Source: Blasia pusilla (lineage: Eukaryota > Marchantiophyta > Marchantiopsida > Blasiales). Taken from it: DNA of 64,000 nucleotides. A program made the position numbers and the translations under genes. Below the pieces are notes generated by a model, which was given only the letters and a program-made list of their open reading frames with translations, had not been told where the DNA came from and did not search any database. The stretch lies in contig CM114271.1 in NCBI GenBank assembly GCA_050084515.1, positions 31,372,001 to 31,436,000 on the forward strand, read 5' to 3'. Positions 53,960 through 64,000 of this stretch are shown here, in pieces; within the stretch, counting starts at the first letter, position 1; the number at the start of each line of letters is the position of its first letter.

Positions 53960-55013
53960 ATGATCGGTTTAGGCCCCAATTGTAGACCCTTTGGTGACAC
54001 TCGATCCAGGTTGTTTTGGGAGATGATGAGGATTTTCCAACACTTGCAAGAGTATCAATCCCGTTCTGGAGCATACACTCTAGAGATTATGCCTATTTTG
54101 GGCGATTGGCGGTCCCTTGTGGTGATGAGTGCACGTCAGCTATGCGCATGGATTGGCCCGACAATGTTTTTGGATGCGGCGAGTGTAGGTTCACAAGCAC
54201 ATTGGCTGCATCTATGGTGGACCAACTTTGTGCCACATAAGATGTTGCGGAGGCATATGCTCGAGTGGAGCGCCCCTCCCATTTTTTGTGGATTCCATTC
54301 TCGATCCGAGTCGATCACATGCAATGAGGCATGATGATCAACCGCCGTTGATTATGGTCAACAAGGTTGGCTTGCCATCGGCAACCTTTGGAGGACGACT
54401 ATAAAATAGCCATGTGGCGAGCTAGGATTTTAGGATTGGACGTACACAGACTTGACGCGGGCCTTGAACCTCCGCGCATGCTAGGCACGAGCCTCTTGTG
54501 GGCTTGTCGTGATTAATCGGGATCATCCGGCATGCAAGTCATGTTTGGGCCCAACTTGTCCACGATGCAAGAGCCAACATGCTCGACATGGGCTAGAAAT
54601 CAGGCAACAAATTGGGCATCGGGTTTTTGGAAAGAGATGGGGGGCTACCCGAGCAAGGGCGTAATGTTTGGTTGGCGTAGGATCACATGCGGACCGCGGG
54701 TACCCGGGCCCAATCCCCCTCAAACATGTTCGCGGACACAAACATTGTCCGTATATAACCTTGATTGGAAGATATGGTGGACCTCCATCACCATATCCTA
54801 GTGAGGCATGGCCTCCTAGTGGGATATAAATGGAATCCCACACGCGGTGGGTGGTTCTCCTTTGGACCATCGCCTCAAGGCAATGGTTCTTGGCCTTATC
54901 CAGTGGGAGAAAAACATAAGTGGGCCTCTAGTAGTGTCTCCTCACAATCCCTATGGGCTTCCTTTGTAAGTATCTCATGTGGACGTATTTATGAGATTCT
55001 ATTGGAGAAATAA
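53960..55013 (+). pseudogene. Coding-like plus-strand ORF of unknown family, frameshifted
   Basis: Overlapping frames 53,960-54,334 and 54,016-54,240 and the later frames 54,532-54,801 and 54,765-55,013 together read like one decayed protein. Trp, Cys and Met are frequent: SIHSRDYAYFGRLAVPCGDE, MRMDWPDNVFGCGECRFTS, then FLWIPFSIRVDHMQ and SGFWKEMGGYPSKGVMFGW. In-frame stops occur near 54,240, 54,330, 54,350 and 54,510. No catalytic motif is evident. Position next to gypsy debris suggests a transposon ORF, but the family is not recognised. Confidence 0.4.
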
Positions 55014-55262
55014 GAACGACTTGGAAAATATATTATGGTGATGGAAAGCTTTCATTATTCAACTATCCATTACATCGTGAACTAGTTTGTAAATTATATA
55101 TGAACAGGGTGGATGAATAGAAGGACAAGATACATTTCATATAGGTCAAACCTCTTGTCATTATAAAGTTGGGGATGAGGTACCTCCGAGTGCAAATTAG
55201 TCTTGTCCATCACCATGCATAACTTAGAGTCTGAAAGATGGGGTACTACCTGTTGGTAACAA

Positions 55263-55403
<141 letters not shown>

Positions 55404-55655
55404 AGAAGAACGAGCAAAAGTATCTCCCTGTATAAATTTGTGAACCAAAATCAACTAATCTATCTAAGATTTGAGCATGTACACAATCAAGATGTTAATT
55501 TATGTCACTATTTTCTAATCAGAGCTTCACCATGATATGACTTCACTTATTATCAAAAATTACACATATTTCATTATTTATTTATTTCCAAGCAAAGATA
55601 AATTTTGGTTCAATTCACTTCAAAATTTTGGAAGCTCCTTCAACACTAGTACAAA

Positions 55656-55830
55656 TCTATATTATTTATTGGAGGGTACCTTCTTGATTTTCAAGCACAT
55701 GTATGCTTGACATGTGGCAATTGGGCAATAAGAAAATATTTCTCAAACTACGTGCAATAATCAAAATAATAATAGTTTGTTTCATGAATAAGTCCCTTCA
55801 CTCATGTGCATGGCACGCGTTGTATACTAG
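55656..55830 (+). mobile_element. Solitary short Helitron, 175 bp, clean ends
   Basis: Opens TCTATATTATTTATTGGAGGGTACC at 55,656 after an A and ends CTAG at 55,827-55,830 before a T. The body shares ttcttgatttt-caa-cac, gacatgtggcaa and gcatggcacgcgt words with the arrays at 23 and 42-44 kb. It is the single-unit version of the arrayed family. Confidence 0.85.
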
Positions 55831-56289
55831 TTTGCATTAAAAAAGTGTACCAGCTTGCAGATTTCCTTGCACTTAACTAAAACTAGCATTTAGCATATAC
55901 ACAACGAGGATGTCTATTTCTAACTCTTTTGACTAATCAAGTACAAAGAATGAGTTCACTGAGGTTTTATAATTTGCATGGATATCCACAAAGAGAGGGG
56001 AGTCAATAAATCTCCTATTGTGTTAGCGCATGTAAAGGGGTTTTCCTTTTTGTATTCCTATTGTAAGTATTTGGTAGAAAGATTAAGTAATACTTGTCTC
56101 TTTCAATGTTGTGGATGTATGAGCTAAATTGCATTGTATATTTGGTTGCAAAATGAATCACTTGCAATGTATCTCCTCTGTAGCTGCGGTGGTAGTGGAC
56201 ATAGAGATCTTGCAAAAGATCAAGAATAAGAGGAAGTCGATTAGTGAGGTGAGTTATTCCCTTGCCATGCCTTCGACCGTGAACTATAA

Positions 56290-56400
56290 AGTGTAGGCCC
56301 CATCTCTTACAATCCATGTCTGTGGACATGTCGAAACTTGTCCGTCCATGTTTGTCCCAGGGACAAACTTGTCAATTTGTTTTTGCAACTGTGAGTTTCA
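56290..56400 (+). repeat. Dispersed repeat, copy 2 of 2
   Basis: Same-orientation match to 7455-7565 (ccatgtctgtggacatgtc and gcaac-tgag landmarks). No coding content. Confidence 0.65.
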
Positions 56401-57110
56401 GGTTTGAGCGGTCGAGGCAAGTTTCATGGGAAAGAGATTGCTCTTGGGATAGTAAGGGTGGACCTTAGGGATACCATCCATCATGAGTACCAATTATGGG
56501 AGCCAAATACAAATGATGATCCTCCCCACTACACTTTTCGAGATGCAGATGGATTTGCGATCATTTGGCGAGAGTTGAACTTAAAGAAAGTAGTTCATTA
56601 GTGCATATTTTACATTCAATAACTTTTGTCTTCTTGTTGTTCTCCATGTTTGCCAAACTTCAACTTATGAAATGTTCTAAAACTCTTGTTTGATTAGGAA
56701 GCAAATGTTATGAATTTTTCTTCTTGTCTCTATAAATACATTCATATGTTTTTTTGAATTGTTCTCCAATATTGACCAAAGTAGCCATATCCCAAAAATG
56801 GGCTTGAGTGCAAGTTACATGTTCGAGTAGATATGAGAACCTAATGCCTTACACTTCAAAGTGCATTTCACCTTAGTGTGAGCTTTTCTCCTAATGTTTT
56901 GTGATTTATTTGGATGGAGAGTATGAATTAATGAATGTACTCTTAAAGAAAAAAATGTACGTAACTCTTTAAGTCATTCAAAGCATTATTCAAGTTAGCT
57001 ATCCTACCACCTCAGTTATTCTCACGACCATGAGAGTCAAATATCGTATGCATGTAGTTGCGAATTTCAACTCTTATGACCATATATATGACTATCCAAT
57101 GAGATCTATA
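56401..57110. other. Non-coding DNA, nothing firm
   Basis: A 65-codon plus frame at 56,404-56,601 looks slightly protein-like at its end (HHEYQLWEPNTNDDPPHY, then a FAIIWREL-type close) and could be a transposon scrap. It is too short to assign. Confidence 0.35.
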
Positions 57111-57117
57111 TAAGTGT

Positions 57118-57310
57118 ATGATTGAAGCAGTCATATTCATGTCCATGACTACGAAAGTTACGGAAATGATTGACAGAGTTATGCACATGATTGACAGAGG
57201 TATACTTGTGACTACTAGAGTCATGCATATGACTAATATAGTTATGCATATGACTACCATAATTATGCATATAACTAAAAGAGTTATACGTATGACTTTA
57301 CAACTTACGA
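57118..57310. repeat. 21-bp minisatellite, about 9 units
   Basis: Diverged units of the form atgactannnnagttatgcat follow one another at a strict 21-bp step from about 57,160, with related but less regular units back to about 57,000. Because 21 is a multiple of three, one frame stays open (57,118-57,324) and reads as Met/Thr/Ile-rich heptads. This is probably a by-product, not a gene. Confidence 0.8.
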
Positions 57311-57329
57311 ATATAATCAGCTAGAAACA

Positions 57330-58738
57330 AATATTAGAAAAGTACACTTTTGGAATAATTCCTCGTCTGCACATATGAATTAGTCATTTACTCCACGTGG
57401 TATATAGTAATTTGAAAAATCCACTTGGAAATTTGTAGGTTTTCATGAGAATTCTCGTAATCATATGACATAGAATATAGGATAGAGTCATTTAATCCAA
57501 ATGAAAAATATGCATGGAGTCATGTGTAGGTTGTCACGTCTTTTAGGATAGATCGGCGAGATCTAGTAGAGTGCCTTCAGAGATACTGGAGGGCAGCCTC
57601 TGGAGGTTGAGGATGACTTGCTCACGCCATGGGTAACTTGAGAGAGTCCGTTTCACCTTCGTTTCGGCTCATTTGGAGCCATATATAGAAACTCATTATT
57701 TTAGGCAAGTTGCCATTTAGATTATAATTGACTGTCTACTTTGGGAAGTGAGCCAAGGAGGTGACCTGCGAGCATAGATTACCAATGAGAGAGCTTGGGA
57801 GAGGGAAGGGGGTATACCTCCAAGAGAGAGAGTTTGAGAGTTCATTCTCTTTTTGTTGAACCTCTTGGCATGAGGCAGTAGAGCTATGGTCCTTCTTTCC
57901 TTGTGTGTGTAACCCAAGCCTCTCACTAGGAGAGTGGGTTTGGTTTGACATGAGAGAGAGTGCACACCAAGGAGATCTTGGTGTGAGATGTTGAGAGAGA
58001 TATGATCGATTTTCCGAAGAGAGAATGAGAGAGCTTCAATGGAGGAGCTCGCTGGTCACTCGCTATTTTCGCAGGTTGGGGACTATGTTCCCTATTCAGC
58101 GGCTCATGGGAGTGCTCATCGGAGCAAGAGCTGCTTGATTTTTCTGCTTTCTTTGCCATTTTTTCGTACAAGAAAGTGGAGCGCGGAAGCGTTGCCCAAT
58201 TTGTGTTAGAAATTGAGTATGGGGGCGGTTTGCCCCATGCTAGTGCTCTCGAGGATACCTTGTAGCTTGCTTGTTCATGTGTTTATAGGTTTGAAGTTTT
58301 TTTTTGGAGAAATCAACGCGGAAGCGGTGCCAAATTTTTCGTAGGAGTGCAGATTGAAGGGATGCATGACAGTCCCTATCACTTTCTATTGGAAGGTTGA
58401 ATGGAGAAACCAATTTGAGGAGGTCGTGTATTGGAAAGCTGTGTACGTTGTGGAAGAAAGGATGCAAATTAAATTTTTTGAGCAGGAAATTACGATTATT
58501 TTTGTGTGGCTGCCATAACCACCATTCCAAGGTGTGAGTGAAATTTCCAAAATCCTTGGGTAGAAATCTTTTTGAGGGGTAGAAAAGTAAAAAAAAATTA
58601 TGATTGAGTGGATAGGACAAGGAAAAATGTGTTTGGGAGTAGAAGTTGAGTGAATTTTTTTTTCTTGGGGGAGTTGATCCACCACTTGTGGAGTTAGTGG
58701 GCAAATGTCGGTGTAGATCCGGATTTTAGGGGGATGTT
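57330..58738. other. Unassigned, LTR-like or UTR-like DNA
   Basis: Purine-rich stretches (gagagag runs at 57,780-58,050) and poly-T tracts. Minus frames 57,717-58,171 and 58,240-58,704 (154 codons) show no family signature and are biased by these runs. Confidence 0.4.
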
Positions 58739-59330
58739 TTAGTAAAATCCCACCAAAAAAAAACCAAATGGGGGACGGACGTCCGCCATCTGCCAGAGTA
58801 CGGGGTCACTACGTGGCGCCACGTCCCGGTGCCGTCCGCGCTCTGACCACGTCGCGGGACTGCCCCATTGCGCCATTGGCCTTTCCCGTGAGCCTGTAGT
58901 TTGTAGTCGGCCGCTGGTTGATGCAGTTCCCGTCGCTGAACTTTGGGTCCAATTGCCCTTGCCGCGACACCAACCTGATTTTCCGCCAAATCTTCGCCCA
59001 ATGTTGCTGCCAGCCCTGCCAACTCCCGCCGTCAGCGCTCCCGCGGCCGCCTGGTCTGGCCGCATTACCAGCGCGGAGCCTTTTGTAGGCTGCCGCCGAC
59101 TCCTCTTGCGTCGTTGCTGCAGGCCCTGCATCGCCGCGACTACTGTAGTTGCCACGCCTTGGGCGCCGCTTGACCGTTTCCTGCCTCTTACTTGTTGCGT
59201 TAGCCTCACGATAGTCCGAGAGATCATAGGTGTTATTGCTGCCTCGTGGGCCGTGTCTGAGTGACGGCTCGTAATCGGGATCGTCTCTAGTAATGCCCGT
59301 GCTAAAACTTGCCGGCGGCGGCACTACTCA
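58739..59330. other. GC-rich, CpG-dense island
   Basis: About 600 bp of clearly higher GC than the flanks, with three overlapping minus frames (58,726-59,022; 58,739-59,227; 58,809-59,324) and one plus frame (58,953-59,264) open at once. That pattern comes from composition. The 58,809-59,324 frame is Arg/Gly/Ala-rich without a domain. It may be a promoter-like island or an old gag fragment. Confidence 0.4.
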
Positions 59331-59899
59331 CGGTCGGCACCAGATATCCGAAGATGGATATCCCATTTTATGTGGATGGCAGGGTCTCATACACATGTAA
59401 ATGGCATGCGGATGGTGAGTGCATGCCATCGCACCGTGTCAGATTTGAAATTCAAATGTAGTACGCTATAAATCAGCAGCAAGACTGGGCTGGGCAAATC
59501 TCATTCCAGCCTTCCACGCTGGAAACCATGTGAGGGAGTGATGTTGCAACGGTGGCGCATTGGAGAGGTAGTGACCCCGCCTGCCCTAAGGGATTTTGTC
59601 TGCAATTCTTTCGTTGAGGCCTGAGGGAGCTTGTTTGCAATTCATTTGTCGTCATGTTGCCTCAACCTGCTCCGTATTTGCTTTTTCAATCTACTTTGGT
59701 CCAACAGGCGCTGATTTCTGAACGTTTTGGCTTCTTCATCGTTCATGCTCCTGTTAGCTCTGTATTGTTGATCCTGCTTCGTTCGTGGTCCTATTCCTTA
59801 TTGGCTTGAGTGGGATTGTTCGTATTGGCTTCAAATGTATTGTTGAATCTCCTGTATCCGTCCGTGAAGGTGAGGTTTGTGTACATTTTATGAACATGA

Positions 59900-62460
59900 G
59901 AACAAGAGGAAGGGTTCAATCATTGCGCAGGTGTATTAGGTACCTCCTGTGATAAACCCACGAAGATTTTGGCCCGATGTTGACATCCGCGTCTCCAATA
60001 CTTACTGCGAGTTTGGAATGCCTTCCATAAGCACATTTGGCAGCGCACGAATTTAGGGTCAATTTGCGTGCATATCTTAAGGGGATTTGGAGCAACTGTT
60101 TTATTCATCCGATTCTCGTCCAAGTGTAATAGGTTCCGTGCATTAGCATATTATTTAGAGATGTAGCCATTGGTGTTTTCTTTTCTATTATGCATGTTCA
60201 TCGGTCAAATTCGAAATGCCACTTCTTCGTTCATGGTCATGTTGGCTCTGTATTGCTGATCCTGCTTCCTTCCGTTCATGGTCCTATTCCTTCTTGGCAT
60301 GAGTGGGATTGCTTCGTATTGGCTTCAAATGTATTGTTGAATCTCCTCTTTCTGTCTCAACGTGAAGGTAAGGTTTGTGTACATTTTATGAACATGTTTG
60401 TCATTGCATAGACTGTATGAGGTGGGTAACTAGATGGGTTCAATCATTGCGCTGGTGTATTACGTACCTCCTGTGATAAACCCACGAAGATTTGCGGCCC
60501 GATGTTGACATCTACGGCTCCAATACTTACTGCAAGTCCGGAATGCCTCCCATAAGCACAATTGGCAACGCACGAATTTAGGGTCAATTTGCGTGCCTAT
60601 CTTAAGGGGATTGGAGCAGCAGTTCTATTGATCCGATACTGGTCCAAGTGTAATCGGTTGGGCGCGTCAGCATATTATTTAGAGATGTGGGCATTGGTGT
60701 TTGCTTTTGTAATATGCATGTTTAGGTCAAATTCGAAATGCCACTTCTTCATTTGAACATCACATCAAGAGGAACGCGTGTATGAACACGTTCACTTCTC
60801 CCCACCGATGTGTATGAACACGTTCATTAGACAATGTCGGAATGCTTGCGAGTATCCCATTAGACAATGTCGGAATGCTTTCCATGAAAATTTACAAGTA
60901 ATGGGTTCAATACATTTGTGAACATCAGATCAAGACGAACGTTCATTAGACAATGTCGGAATGTTTTCCATGAAAGTTTACAAGTAATGGGTTCAATACA
61001 TTTGTGAACATCAGATCAAGACGAACGTATGTATGAACACGTTCATTTCTCCCCACCGATGCGTATTACCCATGGACGGGTTCAATCATTGCACATGTGT
61101 ATAAGGTACCTCATGTGATAAACCCATGAAGATTTTTTTGGCCGGATGTTGACATCCGGGGCTCCAATACTTACTGCGAGTCCGGAATGCCTACCATAAG
61201 CACAATTGGCAGCATTTAATTTAGGGTCAATTGAGGCGCTGTTTGTTTTGACAGAGTTAGAATGCTTTCCATTTTCAAGGTTGGCATGCGATGGGCTTTT
61301 CTATTCATTGGGTGCCATTGTGCATGGTCTAGTCCATATTCATTCCTTCAACCTTGTGAATGTAATCATTATCCTGGTATGTCGTGGAGAGATTTTGGTT
61401 CATAGTTAATTTGAAGTGCAAAGCCTTGCGAGTATCCCATTAGACAATGTCGGAATGCTTTCCATGAAAGTTTACAAGTAATAGGTTCAATACATTTGTG
61501 AACATCAGATCAAGACGAACGTATGTATGAACACGTTCATTTCTCCCCACCGATGCGTATTACCCATAGACGGGTCCAATCATTGCACAGGTGTATAAGG
61601 TACCTCATGTAATAAACCCACGAAGATTTTTTTGGCCCGATGTTTTCATCTGAGGCTCCAATACTTACTGCGAGTCCGGAATGCCTTCCATAAGCACAAT
61701 TGGCAGCGCACGAATTTAGAGTCAATTTGCGTGCCTATCTTTAGGGGATTTGGAGCAATTGTTTTATTCATCCGATTCTCGTACAAGTGTAATAGGTTCC
61801 GCGCGTCAGCATATTATTTAGAGATGTGGCCATTAGTGTTTGTTTTTGTAATATGCATGTTCATCGGTCAAATTCAAAATGCCACTCCTTCATTTGTACT
61901 CTTTGTTCTCTATTGTCTCATGGATTCTACCGTGTACACATATTAGGTGTTGTAAGTAACTACTTGAAGCCATGGGAAGCCGTTGGTATGTGTTTGTTGA
62001 AAGCTGAGGCCGTGTTTGTTTTGACAGAGTTAGAATGCTTTCTATTTTCAAGGTTGGCATGCGATGGGCTTTTATATTCATTGGGTGTCATTGTGCATGG
62101 TCTAGTCCATATTCATTTCCTCAACCCTGTGAATGGAATCATTATCGTGGTATGTCGTGGTATGTCGTGGAGAGATTTCGGTTCATAGTTAATTTGAAGT
62201 GCAAAGCCTTAGGAGTATCCTATTAGACAATGTCGGAATGCTTTCCATGTAAATTTACAAGTCATGGGTTCAATACATTTGTGAATATCAGATTAAGACA
62301 AACGTTTTTATGAACATGTTGATCCCTCCCCACCGATGCGTATACAAGTCATGGGTTCAATACATTTGTGAACATCAGATCAAGACGAACATTTTTATGA
62401 ACATGTTGATCCCTCCCCACCGATGCGTATACAAGTCATGGGTTCAATAAATTTATCATG
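59900..62460. repeat. Complex array of 0.5-1 kb repeat modules
   Basis: At least two modules alternate. Module A (landmark gtaataaacccacgaagatt or a close variant) starts near 59,927, 60,450, 61,090 and 61,584. Its end (catcggtcaaattc) is near 60,195, 60,720 and 61,860. Module B (attagacaatgtcggaatg) occurs near 60,827, 60,860, 60,947, 61,440 and 62,222. A third block (ttgttttgacagagttagaatgc) is at 61,244 and 62,016. The order varies, as after unequal crossing-over. No ORF is conserved between copies. Confidence 0.85.
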
Positions 62461-63254
62461 TTACTTTCGTTGTAAGCTGAGTTTTTTCATCACGGGAAGT
62501 TCAAGAGCCACTGTATAGGATCTCACCTTATGTTATCTGTTGAGTTGTTTGGGTTGGGTGTGGATGCCAAAAGTGACCATGTTGCGGGAGGTGTGCTTTT
62601 TGATCTATCGGAATTTGGGGCTATCATAATGCTTTCGATTTCATGAGAGAGGATTGTCTGAATGGTAGATTCTTATGCGTATTAAGCTATAATGTGTGAT
62701 GTTTGAATAAAATGATCTATATATATGTAACGTACAATTGAGTGAATATTGTAAATGTTATATATCATTTTTTATGAGAAGGCAAAGCCACTTTGGAAAG
62801 AATGTGTTGACAAACACATTCGTCCGGTATGATCAAGCAGGTTGAGATATATTATCTCAAATACTAGATTTTACTTGATATGTTCTCATAAGAAAGAGAA
62901 GCACTCACAAAAAATACAATGTCCGTGAATGAGGAGATAGCCCTCATATGACGACCATATGAGAAGGTTATTTTGAGTGAACAATCACTTAGATAGATGG
63001 AATGTATTCCTTGTGATGATGTAGATACTATTGAGGCAAATGTAATTTATTAGAAGTGGACTAGTTTATAATCAAACCATTTTCTATACACCACCAGTGT
63101 TGTTGATGAAGTCAAAATTGATCATCCTATTATTTGTTCTCTTGATAATTGCTTCAAATACATTCTAGACCTTGAAACTTGCTTTAACTGAGTAGTGGTG
63201 ATATTTTAACTTGTGTTGTTTATGTTGTGAATGAAGGGTACGTACTGAAGGCGT
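62461..63254. other. AT-rich non-coding DNA, nothing recognised
   Basis: No coding frame, repeat partner or RNA gene seen. Confidence 0.4.
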
Positions 63255-63566
63255 ATGGCTCCAAGTGAATCAGTTGAAAAAAGTTTGGCTACAAAGTCCC
63301 CCTAGTCAGAATTAGAAGAGCTAGTATAGAGGAAGAGATAGAGCTAGAAAAAATTGAGGAAGTGGAATAAGAGTTAAAACAATTTGCAGAGGAAGTTGCC
63401 AAGTTCTACATCGAATGTGCAATTGATGAGGAAGAGGAGAAAGAGAGGCTAAAGCTCTAGCATGGTTTATGGAAAATCAGTGGGAAGAACAACTTTCCAG
63501 ATACAAGAAGAAAATTGACGAGGAGGAGGAAAGGTGGCGGAATATTAAGGTTTGGTCGCCAAAATG
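63255..63566 (+). pseudogene. Charged coiled-coil-like ORF fragment, broken
   Basis: Joined across two frame changes and several stops, this reads as a Glu/Lys/Arg-rich helix-forming segment (ASIEEEIELEKIEEVE, ECAIDEEEEKERLKL, QWEEQLSRYKKKIDEEEERW). It ends 60 bp before the LTR-like unit at 63,629. It could be the 3' end of a transposon-carried ORF. The family is not recognised. Confidence 0.35.
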
Positions 63567-63628
63567 AGGCATATTACAAGCAATTGTAGATTTTTTTCAG
63601 TGTAGTCTAGCAGAATGATGTAGTACGT

Positions 63629-64000
63629 TGTCGTATAGTAAAATCAACCAGTGTGTAAACTCCTTCGTCATTAAGTGTTAGATAGAGTTTCATTAGTATT
63701 AAGTAAATTGGCTTAGAAAAAGGAGATTCTTATGTTTAAACCTCTTTATGGTGCCTCTTTTATGCGGGCCCAACTTTAGGAAAAGGAGGTAATAAATAAA
63801 AGATGACTTTATAAAAGTAAAGTAGTTGCTTTAATGAAAAGCAAAAGTAGTCTTGGTTGGTGGCTAGGTTAGTTGGGGTAATTTGGAAAATATCATGTGG
63901 ATAAAAGAGGATATTTTGGAAGAGATAAGAGGAAATCTACTTGTGTCAAAATGTGATTGGCTAAGCCTTGAGAGGAAGCCATGTGACACAAGATAAGATA
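63629..64000 (+). mobile_element. LTR-like unit, second copy, runs off window
   Basis: Starts TGTCGTATAGTAAAATCA and follows the minus-strand unit at 47,213-46,830 collinearly to the window edge, with about 80% identity by eye. It could be a solo LTR or the 5' LTR of an element lying beyond the window. Confidence 0.75.

Noticed and set aside
58726-59324. Three overlapping minus-strand ORFs (98, 162, 171 codons)
   Set aside because: All three minus frames and a plus frame are open at once in a GC-rich patch, with no domain. This is composition, not coding.

Overview
The window looks like nuclear DNA of a land plant with swimming sperm: a bryophyte, lycophyte or fern, or less likely a cycad or Ginkgo. 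Two things support this. First, the only long intact gene (about 32.55-39.32 kb, + strand) encodes a giant protein made entirely of sperm-tail PG-rich (STPGR / outer dense fibre protein 3-like) repeats, a family tied to motile cilia and flagella. Second, almost everything else is decayed plant-type transposon sequence: Ty3/gypsy, LINE, hAT and Helitron pieces, some with spliceosomal introns. There are no operons, ribosome binding sites or other bacterial features.

Layout. 1-5.4 kb is AT-rich and non-coding, with a dispersed AT-rich repeat, a long hairpin and a 3-unit tandem repeat. 5.4-19.3 kb is a nest of elements. A LINE reverse transcriptase ORF is cut in two (5.42-6.29 and 17.83-19.25 kb) by an 11.5 kb block. 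The block carries a pair of LTR-like direct repeats (6.35 and 17.33 kb), a decayed gypsy gag-protease reading frame that ends in what looks like a DNA-cytosine-methyltransferase motif I, and a hAT/ZNF862-like transposase with only a few lesions. 19.3-22.5 kb has no recognised gene, apart from a tRNA-Gln-like sequence. 22.5-29.0 kb is Helitron territory: a head-to-tail array of short Helitrons, an inverted helicase fragment and a broken Rep gene on the opposite strand.

29.0-41.8 kb is the single-copy island. It holds the STPGR gene, probably with a 5'-UTR intron, and a possible minus-strand exon at 40.3 kb. 41.8-45.5 kb holds two more head-to-tail Helitron arrays in opposite orientations; the + array is inserted into an AT-rich dispersed repeat. 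45.5-51.4 kb is a minus-strand Ty3/gypsy element whose integrase domain is interrupted by a 1,272-bp LTR-like unit with TGTCG...CGACA ends. A second copy of that unit starts at 63.63 kb in the other orientation and runs off the window. 51.5-55.0 kb has coding-like but decayed ORFs of unknown family on both strands. 55.2-63.6 kb contains a (TC)68 microsatellite, one clean 175-bp Helitron, a 21-bp minisatellite and a complex 0.5-1 kb repeat array.

Only the STPGR gene is likely to make a working protein. The most unusual items are its size (72 repeats), the methyltransferase-like motif in frame with a retrotransposon protease, the repeated head-to-tail Helitron arrays, and several perfect long palindromes inside or next to transposon ORFs. 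All family assignments come from reading translations by eye; no database search was run.
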